Of a stretch of 64,000 nucleotides of DNA, positions 21,592 to 30,372 are shown piece by piece (positions within the stretch are counted from its first letter, which is position 1; each line of letters begins with the position of its first letter). Location of the stretch: the NCBI RefSeq assembly GCF_030433685.1, contig NZ_JAROCF010000001.1:3038001-3102000 (forward strand), in the 5' to 3' direction. The position numbers and the translations under genes are program-made. The notes beneath the pieces were generated by a model, which saw only the letters and a list, made by a program, of their open reading frames with translations, was not told the DNA's origin and searched no databases. Source of the stretch: Leifsonia williamsii (GTDB lineage Bacteria > Actinomycetota > Actinomycetes > Actinomycetales > Microbacteriaceae).

Positions 21592-21687
21592 CCCCTCATC
21601 GTGGGGAACTCCCCCGCGTGCGAAGTGCGTCCCGGCACGTTCTGTGGACAACCGACACTCTCCACAGTCGGTCCGGTGCGGTGCGAC

Positions 21688-21742
21688 GATTTGTGCCAAA
21701 TCTCGGTTATGGCGCGCTAATAATCGAGATTTGGCGCAAATC
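21688..21742. repeat. 55-bp imperfect palindrome B, upstream flank of the DUF559-like gene
   Basis: Arms of 19 bases (21688-21706 and 21724-21742) pair with two mismatches around a 17-base spacer. Aligned to the reverse complement of palindrome A, each arm differs at a single base while the spacers differ. Together A and B resemble long terminal inverted repeats or paired REP-like elements around one gene. Confidence 0.85.
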
Positions 21743-21763
21743 TTCAGCAGGGCGGGGCGGGGG

Positions 21764-22609
21764 TTAGGCGTGGGTGCGCCAGGAGTGCTGCGGGGCGTAG
21801 CCGAGGAGGCGGCGGGCCTTCGCGATCGAGAGGAGGGTGTCGTTGGTGCCCAGGTCGCCCTTGAGCTCGACGCCCGGGAAGACCTCCGCCACCAGTTCCG
21901 CGTTGGGGCGCGTCATCACGGTGTCGGCCGCCGCGATGATGAAGCGGTCGAAGCCGGTGGTGTCCCACTCCAGCGCCTTCTGGATGGCCTGGGCGCCGTC
22001 GCGGGCGTCGATGTAGCCCCAGAGGTTCCACTTGCGCAGGCGCGCGTCGGCGTCGAACGACGGGAACGCGGCGTAGTCGGCGGGCTCCATCACGTTGGAG
22101 AAGCGCAGCGCGACGATCTTCAGCGCCGGGTCCCAGCGCACCAGCTCGATCGCCATCTGCTCCTCGAGGTGCTTGACGAGCGAGTACGTCGACTCGGGAC
22201 GGGCCGGGTACTCCTCGTCGACCGGGATGTACGGCGGCGGCACGTCGAACGGGAGGCCGAGCACGGTCTCGCTCGACGCGTAGACGATGTTGCGGACACC
22301 CGCCCGCCGGGCCGCCTGGAAGACGTTGTACGTGGCGCGGATGTTGTTGTGGAACGTCGCGGCATCCGGCGCGATACCCGGAGCCGGGATCGCGCCGAGG
22401 TGCACGATAGCGTCGAATCCGGTGTGCTGGTCCTCGACCCCGAGGATCGCGTCGAGCACCTGGCCGAAGTCGGTCAGGTCGACGCGGACGAAGCCGGGGC
22501 CGCGCTCCCCGTTGGCGTCCAGGTTGACGACGGTGTGGCCTGCTGCGCGCAGCTCGCGCACGACGGTGCGTCCGAGCTTGCCCGATCCTCCGGTGACGGC
22601 GATGTCCAT
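21764..22609 (-). CDS. NAD(P)-dependent epimerase/dehydratase (extended SDR)
   Basis: Rossmann-fold enzyme of 281 residues. The nucleotide loop is TGGSGKLG (6-13), the catalytic pair is YSLVK (about 141-145) after the Ser-rich YASSETVLG, and IVHLGAIPAP is typical of nucleoside-sugar or uronate dehydrogenase-like SDRs. The substrate cannot be told. The ATG is preceded by TAGACT and 7 bases, so the transcript is probably leaderless. It is not obviously linked in function to its neighbours. Confidence 0.85.
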   Translation of the reverse strand: MDIAVTGGSGKLGRTVVRELRAAGHTVVNLDANGERGPGFVRVDLTDFGQVLDAILGVEDQHTGFDAIVHLGAIPAPGIAPDAATFHNNIRATYNVFQAARRAGVRNIVYASSETVLGLPFDVPPPYIPVDEEYPARPESTYSLVKHLEEQMAIELVRWDPALKIVALRFSNVMEPADYAAFPSFDADARLRKWNLWGYIDARDGAQAIQKALEWDTTGFDRFIIAAADTVMTRPNAELVAEVFPGVELKGDLGTNDTLLSIAKARRLLGYAPQHSWRTHA

Positions 22610-22616
22610 GCCGTCG

Positions 22617-22622
22617 AGTCTA
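22617..22622 (-). promoter_or_regulatory. -10 box for the SDR gene
   Basis: TAGACT on the minus strand, 7 bases before the ATG at 22609, without a ribosome-binding site. Confidence 0.55.
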
Positions 22623-22645
22623 GAGGAGGCCCGAGCGGTGGCCCG

Positions 22646-23137
22646 TCAGAACCAGTCGCTCTCGCGGACCTGCTTCATGGCCTCGCGTCGGGTGTCCTTG
22701 TCCAGCCGGTCGAGGTACAGCATCCCGTTGAGGTGGTCCGTCTCGTGCTGCAGGGCCTGGGCGAGCACGCCCGTGCCGGAGATCTCGATCTCCTTGCCGT
22801 CGAGGTCGATCCCGCGCACCCGCGCGAAGGGGTAGCGCGCGGTCTTGAACCACAGTCCGGGCACCGAGAGGCAGCCCTCGTCGACGAGCTCGGGCTCGCC
22901 GGACACCTCCACCAGCTCCGGGTTGATCACGTAGCCCACCTGGCCGTCGACGTTGTAGCTGAACACCCGCTGGTTCACGCCGATCTGCGGCGCGGCGACA
23001 CCGGCGCGGCCAGGAGGCAGCACGCTGTCCACGAGGTCCTCCACGAGTCCGCGCACGCCGTCGTCGATCTGGTGGACCGGCTCGGACGGCGTCTTCAGCA
23101 CGGGGTCGCCGAACAGGCGGATCTGGCGTTCGGTCAC
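22646..23137 (-). CDS. def: Peptide deformylase
   Basis: Metalloprotease removing the formyl group from nascent proteins. The 163 residues contain all three motifs: GVAAPQIG (motif 1), EGCLSVPG (motif 2, Cys metal ligand) and QHETDHLNG (motif 3, HExxH). The start is GTG at 23137, with GAGGAG 5 bases upstream (motif CGAGGAGTAGCC), which rules out longer readings. Length is typical of the actinobacterial type I enzyme. Confidence 0.95.
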   Translation of the reverse strand: MTERQIRLFGDPVLKTPSEPVHQIDDGVRGLVEDLVDSVLPPGRAGVAAPQIGVNQRVFSYNVDGQVGYVINPELVEVSGEPELVDEGCLSVPGLWFKTARYPFARVRGIDLDGKEIEISGTGVLAQALQHETDHLNGMLYLDRLDKDTRREAMKQVRESDWF

Positions 23138-23211
23138 GGCTACTCCTCGGAAAGTGGTGGTGGTGCGTCGGGCGGCACGCGCGCGTGCGCCCCGGTCAGT
23201 CGGGTTCTTGG

Positions 23212-24525
23212 TCAGTCGCGCTCGGCCGGGAGCCCCTCGACCACGAGCGCGGCGAGCGTGCGGGCCGAGAGCTGGGTGAGCGGCTTGAGGTTCTTCCACG
23301 ACACCACCGAGCCGGCCGCCAGCTGGGGGTCGTACGGGATGCGGACGATCTCGCGCACCCGCGAGCGGAAGTGCGACTCGATCTCCTCCAGCTTCACCAG
23401 GTTGGTCCCCTGGGTCGCCGTGTTGAGCGCGACGACGGCGTTGCTGACGAGCTCGCCGTAGCCGTTGGCCTCCAGCCAGGTCAGGGTCTCGGAGGCCAGC
23501 CGCGCCTCGTCGACGCTGCCGCCGGACACGATGACGATCTCGTCGGCGCGCTGGAGGGTCGCCCGCATGACCGAATGGACGATGCCGGTGCCGCAGTCGG
23601 TGAGCACGATCGAGTAGAACCGGGCCGCGAGGTCGGCGACGACGTTGTAGTCGTTCTCGTCGAACGCCTCCGAGAGCAGCGGATCGGTGTCGGAGGCGAG
23701 GATGTCGAGCCGCGTCTCGTCGCGCGACACGAGCGCCGAGAAGTCGGTGAAGCCGCCGATGCTGGCCGCCTTGTGCACGACGTCGCGGACGGTCGCCCGC
23801 GTCTGCTTGGGCACGCGCTCGGAGAGCGTGCCGCGGTCGGGGTTCGCGTCGATGGCGACGATGCGGTCCTCGCGGGCGCTCGCGAGCGCCATGCCGAGCA
23901 GCGTCGTCACCGTGGTCTTGCCGACCCCGCCCTTGCGGGTGAGGACCGGCACGAACCGCGCGCCGCCCTCGAACTGCTTCTGGATGCGGTGGTCGAGCTC
24001 CTTGCGCGCCCGCACCTTGGCCGAGTCGCCGAGGTTCACACCGTGAAAGGTCGTGTTGTACACGAAGCGCTGCCAGGTACCCTCGGGTCCGGGGCGGGTC
24101 TTGCGATTGACCTCCAGCAGCCGGTCTGCGGTCAGCATGGCCGCCGACTCGGGCTGCGGGGAGGTCTCGCCGCGCAGGCGGTCGCGGCGCGAGACGCCGT
24201 CCCGCGCCGCCGGCGGTGGGACGTCCGCGGCGGCAGGCTGCGCCGGCGTCGTCCCGCTCGTCTCGGTCGTCGGGGTCGGCCCTGTCGCCAGCCGCGACGC
24301 CACGATCGCGACGGAGGTGGTGGTCGGCTCGGTCGGCGACGCGACGAACCCCGGGTCGACCGGCACGTCGTCGATCGCGACGGCCGCCTCGTCGGCGGGG
24401 ACCTCGCGCGGCGGCGCCGGCGGGAGGTCGACGGCGATCCTCAGCGTCTCGGACGGGGTGAGCGTCAGCTCCTCGTCCGTGGGCGCGAGGGCGCCGCGTT
24501 CGGGCTCCTCCGGCTTGTCTGCCAC
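23212..24525 (-). CDS. MinD/ParA-type P-loop ATPase with long disordered N-terminus
   Basis: The 437-residue protein starts with about 150 residues rich in Pro, Thr, Ala and Glu, then a deviant Walker A (LTRKGGVGKTTVTTLLG, about 197-213), AIDANPDRGTL, and VLTDCGTGIVHSVM in the Walker B region. This layout is like EspI-type or other actinobacterial MinD-like proteins; no ESX genes are nearby. Later it has IVSGGSVDEARLASETL. The role is unknown; membrane- or pole-linked positioning is possible. Start GTG; an AGGAG is 13 bases upstream, so the exact start is not certain. Confidence 0.82.
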   Translation of the reverse strand: MADKPEEPERGALAPTDEELTLTPSETLRIAVDLPPAPPREVPADEAAVAIDDVPVDPGFVASPTEPTTTSVAIVASRLATGPTPTTETSGTTPAQPAAADVPPPAARDGVSRRDRLRGETSPQPESAAMLTADRLLEVNRKTRPGPEGTWQRFVYNTTFHGVNLGDSAKVRARKELDHRIQKQFEGGARFVPVLTRKGGVGKTTVTTLLGMALASAREDRIVAIDANPDRGTLSERVPKQTRATVRDVVHKAASIGGFTDFSALVSRDETRLDILASDTDPLLSEAFDENDYNVVADLAARFYSIVLTDCGTGIVHSVMRATLQRADEIVIVSGGSVDEARLASETLTWLEANGYGELVSNAVVALNTATQGTNLVKLEEIESHFRSRVREIVRIPYDPQLAAGSVVSWKNLKPLTQLSARTLAALVVEGLPAERD

Positions 24526-24580
24526 GGTGCTGGTGTCTCCTTCCGCCTCCTTCCGGAGGCGACGGGCGCCATTGTAGGCG

Positions 24581-27500
24581 CTAGGCGGGGGTGATCACGA
24601 CGAGCAGGTCGCCGGCGTCGACCTGCTGGGTCTTCGGGATGGCGAGGCGCTCGACCGTGCCGCCGACGGGGGCGGTGATCGCCGCCTCCATCTTCATGGC
24701 CTCGATCGAGGCGACCGCCTGGCCGGGCGCGACGACGTCGCCGACCGCGACCTGCAGGGTCACGACGCCGGAGAACGGCGCGGCGATCTGGCCGGGCTTC
24801 GCCGTGTCGGCCTTCTCGGCGGCCTTGGTCTCGACGGTGATGCCGCGGTCGCGGACGAACACCGGGCGGAGCTGCCCGTTGAGCGTCGTCATGACCGTGC
24901 GCATGCCCTTCTCGTCCGCCTCGCCGATCGCCTCGAGCCCGATGTAGAGCCGGACGCCCTTGCTGAACTCGATGACGTGCTCCTCGCCGGGGGCCATGCC
25001 GTAGAGGTAGTCGAGGGTGTCGACCACCGACAGGTCGCCGAACAGCTCGCGCATCTGCTCGTAGATGCGGGTCGGAGCCGGGAACAGCAGGCGGTTGAGG
25101 GTCGCGCGGCGCTCGGCGCTGTCGCCCTCGAGGGCGCTCGCGTCGTCGGCGGAGAGGTCCTCGACGCCGACCTTGACGGTCTTGCCCTCGAGCACCTTGG
25201 TGCGGAACGGCTCCGGCCAGCCGCCGGGCAGCTCGCCCAGCTCGCCCGCCATGAAGCCGACCACCGAGTCCGGGATGTCGTAGTTCTGCGGGTTCTCGGC
25301 GAAGTCGTCCGGGTCGGCGTGCACGGCGGCGAGGTGCAGGGCGAGGTCGCCCACCACCTTCGACGACGGGGTCACCTTGGGGATGCGGCCGAGGATGCGG
25401 TTGGCCGCCGCGTACATGTCCTCGACGAGCTCGAAGTCCTCTGCGAGGCCGAGCGCCTTCGCCTGCTGGCGCAGGTTCGACAGCTGGCCGCCGGGGATCT
25501 CGTGCTTGTACACGCGGCCCGTCGGCCCGGGGAGGCCGGACTCGAACGGCGCGTAGACGTGGCGCACGGCCTCCCAGTACGGCTCGAGGTCCTCGACGGC
25601 GCCGAGCGAGATGCCGGTGTCGCGCTCGGTGTGCGCGAGCGCGGCGACGAGGGCGGAGGCGCTGGGCTGGCTGGTGGTGCCGGCCATCGGAGCGCTCGCC
25701 ACGTCGACCGCGTCGGCACCCGCCCGGGAGGCTGCGAGGAGCGTCGCGAGCTGGCCGCCCGGCGTGTCGTGCGTGTGCACGTGCACGGGGAGGTCGAACC
25801 GCTCGCGGAAGGCGCCCACCAGCTTCTCGGCGGCGCCCGGTCGCAGCAGGCCGGCCATGTCCTTGATGGCGAGGATGTGCGCGCCCGACTCGACGATCTG
25901 CTCCGCGAGGCGCAGGTAGTAGTCGAGCGTGTAGAGGTCCTCGTTCGGGTCGAGCAGGTCACCCGTGTAGCAGACCGCCACCTCGGCGATGGAGGAGCCG
26001 GTGGCGAGCACCGACTCGATCGCCGGGCGCATCTGCGACACGTCGTTGAGCGCGTCGAAGATGCGGAAGATGTCGACGCCGGTGGTGGCGGCCTCGCGCA
26101 CGAACGCGTCGGTCACCTGCGTCGGGTACGGCGTGTAGCCGACCGTGTTGCGGCCGCGGAGCAGCATCTGGATGTTGATGTTCGGCAGCGCCTCGCGCAG
26201 GGCGGCCAGACGCTCCCACGGGTCCTCGCCGAGGAAGCGGAGCGCGACGTCGTAGGTCGCGCCTCCCCACGCCTCCACCGACAGCAGCTCTGGCGTCATC
26301 CGGGCGACGTACGGGGCCACCGCGAGCAGGTCGCGGGTGCGCACGCGGGTCGCGAGCAGCGACTGGTGCGCGTCGCGGAACGTCGTCTCGGTCACGGCCA
26401 GCGCGGTCTGGTTGCGCAGGGCGTCGGCGAAGCCCTTCGGGCCGAGCTCCAGCAGGCGCTGGCGCGACCCCGAGGGCGCCGGCGCGGACAGGTCGATCCG
26501 CGGGAGCTTGTCGGCCGGATCAGCGGTCTCGGGGCGGGGGCCGTTCGGCTGGTTGACGGTGACGTCGGCGAGCCAGTTGAGCACCTTGGTGCCGCGGTCC
26601 TTGGAGGCGCGGCCGCGGAACAGCTCGGGGCGCTCCTCGATGAAGGAGGTGGAGACGTTGCCGGCGATGAAGTCCGGGTCCTCCATGACGGCCTGCAGGA
26701 ACGGGATGTTCGTGGCGACGCCGCGGACGCGGAACTCGGCCAGCGCGCGGCGCGCGCGGAGCACGGCGGCCGGGAAGTCGCGGCCGCGGGTGATCAGCTT
26801 CGCCAGCATGGAGTCGAAGTGCGGGCTGATCTGCGCGCCCGGGTTGATGGTGCCGCCGTCGAGGCGGATGCCGGCGCCGCCCGGCGAGCGGTACGTGGTG
26901 ATCTTGCCGGTGTCGGGGCGGAAGTTCGCCGTCGGGTCCTCGGTGGTGATGCGGCACTGGAGGGCCGCGCCGCGCATCTGCACCGTCTCCTGGCTGAGGC
27001 CGAGGTCGGCGAGGGTCTCCCCCGCCGCGATGCGGATCTGCGACTGGACGAGGTCGACGTCGGTGATCTCCTCGGTGACCGTGTGCTCGACCTGGATGCG
27101 CGGGTTCATCTCGATGAACACGTGCTGGCCGGCGCGGTCGCCCGCGGTGTCGAGCAGGAACTCCACGGTGCCGGCGTTCTCGTACCCGATCGACTTCGCG
27201 AACGCGACGGCGTCGCGGTAGAGGGACTGGCGGATCTCGTCGGAGAGGTTCGGCGCGGGGGCGATCTCGACCACCTTCTGGTGGCGGCGCTGCACCGAGC
27301 AGTCGCGCTCGAACAGGTGCATGGTCTCGCCGGCGGAGTCCGCCAGGATCTGCACCTCGATGTGGCGCGGGCGCAGCACGGCCTGCTCGAGGAACATGGT
27401 CGGGTCGCCGAACGCGCTGTCGGCCTCGCGCATGGCCTCCTCGAGCGCACCGCGCAGGTCGGCCTTGCTGTTCACCCGGCGCATGCCGCGGCCTCCGCCG

Positions 27501-27985
27501 CCGGCGACCGCCTTGGCGAAGATCGGGAAGCCGATCTCGTCGGCGCCGGCGAGCAGCTCCTCGATGTCGCGCGACGGCGGGGTGGACTTGAGCACCGGGA
27601 CGCCCGCGGCGATCGCGTGCTCCTTCGCGGTGACCTTGTTGCCCGCCATCTCGAGCACCTCGGCGCGCGGGCCGATGAAGGCGATGCCGGCAGCACGGGC
27701 GGCGTCGGCCAGCTCGGGGTTCTCGGAGAGGAAGCCGTAGCCCGGGTAGATGGCGTCGGCGCCCGACTCCTTGGCGACGCGGATGATCTCCTGCACGTCG
27801 AGGTAGGCCCGCACCGGATGCCCGGGCTCGCCGATCTGGTACGCCTCGTCGGCCTTCAGCCGGTGCATGGAGTTGCGGTCCTCGTAGGGGAAGACGGCGA
27901 CGGTCCGAGCACCGAGCTCGTAGGCGGCCCGGAAGGCCCGGATGGCGATTTCACCGCGATTGGCAACGAGGATCTTACGGAACAT
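24581..27985 (-). CDS. pyc: Pyruvate carboxylase
   Basis: Biotin enzyme making oxaloacetate from pyruvate (anaplerosis). 1134 residues with the full single-chain order: biotin carboxylase (MFRKILVANRGEIAIRAF, then GGGGRGMRRV and FIEMNPRIQVEHTVTE), carboxyltransferase (FRDAHQSLLATRVRT, LRFLGEDPWERL, HTHDTPGGQLATLL, with the metal-binding DA and KDMAG), allosteric linker, and the biotinyl domain with the modified Lys1098 in EAMKMEA. The ATG at 27985 begins the typical MFRKILVANRGEIA; longer readings are not supported. It diverges from the Soj-like gene. Confidence 0.97.
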   Translation of the reverse strand: MFRKILVANRGEIAIRAFRAAYELGARTVAVFPYEDRNSMHRLKADEAYQIGEPGHPVRAYLDVQEIIRVAKESGADAIYPGYGFLSENPELADAARAAGIAFIGPRAEVLEMAGNKVTAKEHAIAAGVPVLKSTPPSRDIEELLAGADEIGFPIFAKAVAGGGGRGMRRVNSKADLRGALEEAMREADSAFGDPTMFLEQAVLRPRHIEVQILADSAGETMHLFERDCSVQRRHQKVVEIAPAPNLSDEIRQSLYRDAVAFAKSIGYENAGTVEFLLDTAGDRAGQHVFIEMNPRIQVEHTVTEEITDVDLVQSQIRIAAGETLADLGLSQETVQMRGAALQCRITTEDPTANFRPDTGKITTYRSPGGAGIRLDGGTINPGAQISPHFDSMLAKLITRGRDFPAAVLRARRALAEFRVRGVATNIPFLQAVMEDPDFIAGNVSTSFIEERPELFRGRASKDRGTKVLNWLADVTVNQPNGPRPETADPADKLPRIDLSAPAPSGSRQRLLELGPKGFADALRNQTALAVTETTFRDAHQSLLATRVRTRDLLAVAPYVARMTPELLSVEAWGGATYDVALRFLGEDPWERLAALREALPNINIQMLLRGRNTVGYTPYPTQVTDAFVREAATTGVDIFRIFDALNDVSQMRPAIESVLATGSSIAEVAVCYTGDLLDPNEDLYTLDYYLRLAEQIVESGAHILAIKDMAGLLRPGAAEKLVGAFRERFDLPVHVHTHDTPGGQLATLLAASRAGADAVDVASAPMAGTTSQPSASALVAALAHTERDTGISLGAVEDLEPYWEAVRHVYAPFESGLPGPTGRVYKHEIPGGQLSNLRQQAKALGLAEDFELVEDMYAAANRILGRIPKVTPSSKVVGDLALHLAAVHADPDDFAENPQNYDIPDSVVGFMAGELGELPGGWPEPFRTKVLEGKTVKVGVEDLSADDASALEGDSAERRATLNRLLFPAPTRIYEQMRELFGDLSVVDTLDYLYGMAPGEEHVIEFSKGVRLYIGLEAIGEADEKGMRTVMTTLNGQLRPVFVRDRGITVETKAAEKADTAKPGQIAAPFSGVVTLQVAVGDVVAPGQAVASIEAMKMEAAITAPVGGTVERLAIPKTQQVDAGDLLVVITPA

Positions 27986-28055
27986 GCGGACCTTTCGAGC
28001 AGGGGTCGACACCACACAGCAAACGGTTAGGTTCTCCAAGACTAGTAAAGGTAAC

Positions 28056-28877
28056 GTGGCTCTCGTGCACGTACTCAGCGTTAGCTCCCTCAAGGGCGGT
28101 GTCGGAAAGACCACGGTGACGCTCGGACTTGCCTCGGCGGCGTTCGCGAAAGGACTCCGCACCCTGGTCGTCGACCTCGATCCGCAGTCCGACGTCTCGA
28201 CCGGCATGGACATCCAGGTCGCCGGTCACCTCAACGTCGCCGACGTGCTCGCGTCCCCGAAAGAGAAGATCGTCCGCGCGGCGATCGCGCCCTCGGGCTG
28301 GACGAAGGGCCGCTCCGGCAAGATCGACGTCATGATCGGCAGCCCGTCGGCGATCAACTTCGACGGACCGCACCCCAGCATCCGCGACATCTGGAAGCTG
28401 GAGGAGGCGCTCGCCAACGTCGAGCACGACTACGAGCTCGTGCTGATCGACTGCGCGCCCTCCCTCAACGCCCTGACCCGCACCGCGTGGGCGGCGAGCG
28501 ACCGCGTCGCCGTCGTCACCGAGCCCGGCCTGTTCTCGGTCGCGGCCGCCGACCGCGCGCTGCGCGCGATCGAGGAGATCCGCCGCGGTCTCTCGCCGCG
28601 CCTCCAGCCGCTCGGCATCATCGTCAACCGCGCCCGCGTGCAGTCGCTGGAGCACCAGTTCCGCATCAAGGAGCTGCGCGACATGTTCGGCCCGCTGGTG
28701 CTGTCGCCGCAGCTGCCGGAGCGCACGTCGCTGCAGCAGGCGCAGGGAGCGGCCAAGCCCCTCCACGTCTGGCCCGGCGAGAGCGCGCAGGAGATGGCGC
28801 ACAACTTCGACCTGCTGCTGGAGCGCGTGCTGCGCACCGCCCGCATCGGCGAGTACGCGACGCAGCCCACTGCCTGA
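28056..28877 (+). CDS. Soj/ParA-type ATPase
   Basis: Chromosome or plasmid partition-like ATPase, 273 residues. The deviant Walker A is KGGVGKTT (13-20), followed by VVDLDPQSDVSTGM and VLIDCAPSLNALTRTA. There is no ParB gene next to it and no winged helix at its start, so it is an orphan ParA, not the parAB locus. Two GTG starts are possible: 28056, with AAAGG 5 bases upstream, and 28065, three codons later, which gives the family-like (M)HVLSVSSLKGG. A merR gene lies convergent downstream. Confidence 0.85.
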   Translation: MALVHVLSVSSLKGGVGKTTVTLGLASAAFAKGLRTLVVDLDPQSDVSTGMDIQVAGHLNVADVLASPKEKIVRAAIAPSGWTKGRSGKIDVMIGSPSAINFDGPHPSIRDIWKLEEALANVEHDYELVLIDCAPSLNALTRTAWAASDRVAVVTEPGLFSVAAADRALRAIEEIRRGLSPRLQPLGIIVNRARVQSLEHQFRIKELRDMFGPLVLSPQLPERTSLQQAQGAAKPLHVWPGESAQEMAHNFDLLLERVLRTARIGEYATQPTA

Positions 28878-28917
28878 CGCTTCGTCGGTCGCCCGCTCAT
28901 GCCCGCCCTGGGCAGCA

Positions 28918-28976
28918 CGCGAGTACGCGCATACTCGCGCAAAAACCGCCGACCACGCGGAGAATCCGCGTACTCG
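28918..28976. terminator. Nested inverted repeats between converging genes
   Basis: Outer 10-bp arms (CGAGTACGCG at 28920-28929 and complement at 28967-28976) enclose two smaller hairpins (GCGAGTA with 6-base loop; ACGCGGA with GAA loop, 28955-28971). On the minus strand TTTTT follows 8 bases after the inner hairpin. A bidirectional terminator is the simplest reading. Confidence 0.55.
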
Positions 28977-28994
28977 ACGGTCTGTGGGTGAGGA

Positions 28995-29546
28995 CTAGGA
29001 GGCGCGGGTGCGGGCGGCGCGGCGAGCGGCGAGCTCGTCCATCGCGTCGGTCTGGGTGTCGAGCTCGACGAGGCTCGACTCCACCTCGCGGAGCACCTTG
29101 CCGACCGCGATGCCGAAGACGCCCTGCCCGCGGCTGACCAGGTCGATGACCTCGTCGTCGGAGGTGCAGAGGTAGACGCTCGCGCCGTCGCTCATCAGCG
29201 TGGTCTGGGCGAGATCGTTGACGCCGGACTCGCGGAGTTGGTTCACCGCGGTGCGGATCTGCTGCAGCGAGATGCCGGTGTCGAGGAGGCGCTTCACGAG
29301 CTTCAGCACGAGGATGTCGCGGAAGCCGTACAGCCGCTGCGAGCCCGAGCCGGCGGCGCCGCGAACGGTGGGCTCCACCAGTCCGGTGCGCGCCCAGTAG
29401 TCGAGCTGGCGGTAGGAGATGCCGGCCGCGCGCGCGGCGACCGCGCCGCGGTAGCCGTTGGTGTCGTCCATCTCGGGGAGGCCGTCGGTGAACAGCAGGC
29501 CCAGGTCGTAGCGGGCGACGCCGCCGTCACGACTCAGTTCGCTCAT
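28995..29546 (-). CDS. MerR-family regulator (Rv1830/McdR-like)
   Basis: Transcription factor of 183 residues. The MerR winged-helix runs from GYRGAVAARAAGISYRQLDYW to LYGFRDILVLKLVKRLLDTG, followed by a helical dimerisation region and a C-terminal part with GVFGIAVGKVL. Its position two genes from garA and beside ftsR matches Rv1830 of mycobacteria, a regulator of cell division genes (family knowledge). The ATG at 29546 has GAGAGG 8 bases upstream; a longer reading from 29579 lacks support. Confidence 0.85.
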   Translation of the reverse strand: MSELSRDGGVARYDLGLLFTDGLPEMDDTNGYRGAVAARAAGISYRQLDYWARTGLVEPTVRGAAGSGSQRLYGFRDILVLKLVKRLLDTGISLQQIRTAVNQLRESGVNDLAQTTLMSDGASVYLCTSDDEVIDLVSRGQGVFGIAVGKVLREVESSLVELDTQTDAMDELAARRAARTRAS

Positions 29547-29679
29547 GGTGTTCGCCTCTCGACCGTTCGGATACCGCACACCGAGATGTCCGGCGCTCCA
29601 TCAACGGTACCCACGTGGAGGGCACCGGGCAACGACATCCGGACAATCGGCCTCGGCGTGTCGGGGGTCGGCGCCGGGC

Positions 29680-30372
29680 TCAGGGTCGCAGCCGCGCGAG
29701 CGCGGTGCGGATGATGCTGCCGCGCACCACGTCGAGCTGCCCGGCGATCTCGCGGGCGAGCTCGGCGGTGCGCGCCTGGCTCGACACGTCGTTGCGGCGG
29801 GCGATCGGCACCAGTGCGGTCTCGATCAGGCCGATCTCGCGCTCGGCCGCGGCGCGGAAGCCGCGCAGATGGCGCGGCTCGATGCCCGTGCGGCTCAGCT
29901 CGGCCAGCGCCTTCAGGACGGTGAGGGCCTCCTCGCCGTAGACGTCGCCGGGAGTGATCAGGGAGGCGCTGATCGCGTCCTGCAGGAGATCGGGCGTTGC
30001 GCCGGCCTCCTGCAGCAGCTCATGACGCTGGAGCCGGGTGCCCTTGTCGAGGATCGAGGGAGCGCGCCCGGTGCCGGGCATCGCCGGCTGCAGGCCCGCG
30101 TCGAGGTCGGCGAGGTACTTCTTGATGACCTTGAGCGGGAGGTAGTGGTCGCGCTGCATGCCGAGCACGGTCCGCAGCCGCTCCACGTCGGCGGGCGAGA
30201 ACTTGCGATACCCCGAGGCGGTGCGCGACGGGGACACCAGACCGCGCTCCTCGAGGAAGCGCAGCTTCGACGAGGACAGGTCCGGGAACTCCGGCGTCAG
30301 CCGCGCGAGGACCTGGCCGATGCTGAGCAGGGCGGGGGACGCGGGCTGCGACCTCGCTGCCGGCCGGGCCAC
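29680..30372 (-). CDS. ftsR: MerR-like regulator FtsR
   Basis: The 230-residue protein has an N-terminal MerR DNA-binding domain (LLSIGQVLARLTPEFPDLSSSKLRFLEERGLVSP, residues 16-49, then GYRKFSPADVERL) and a long helical C-terminus. In Corynebacterium glutamicum FtsR activates ftsZ (established knowledge); the gene is always next to garA/odhI, as here. The GTG start overlaps the stop of the FHA gene by one base (TAGTG), so translation is coupled. In mycobacteria a DUF151 gene separates it from the second merR; here it is absent, and 133 bases without a gene take its place. Confidence 0.88.
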   Translation of the reverse strand: MARPAARSQPASPALLSIGQVLARLTPEFPDLSSSKLRFLEERGLVSPSRTASGYRKFSPADVERLRTVLGMQRDHYLPLKVIKKYLADLDAGLQPAMPGTGRAPSILDKGTRLQRHELLQEAGATPDLLQDAISASLITPGDVYGEEALTVLKALAELSRTGIEPRHLRGFRAAAEREIGLIETALVPIARRNDVSSQARTAELAREIAGQLDVVRGSIIRTALARLRP

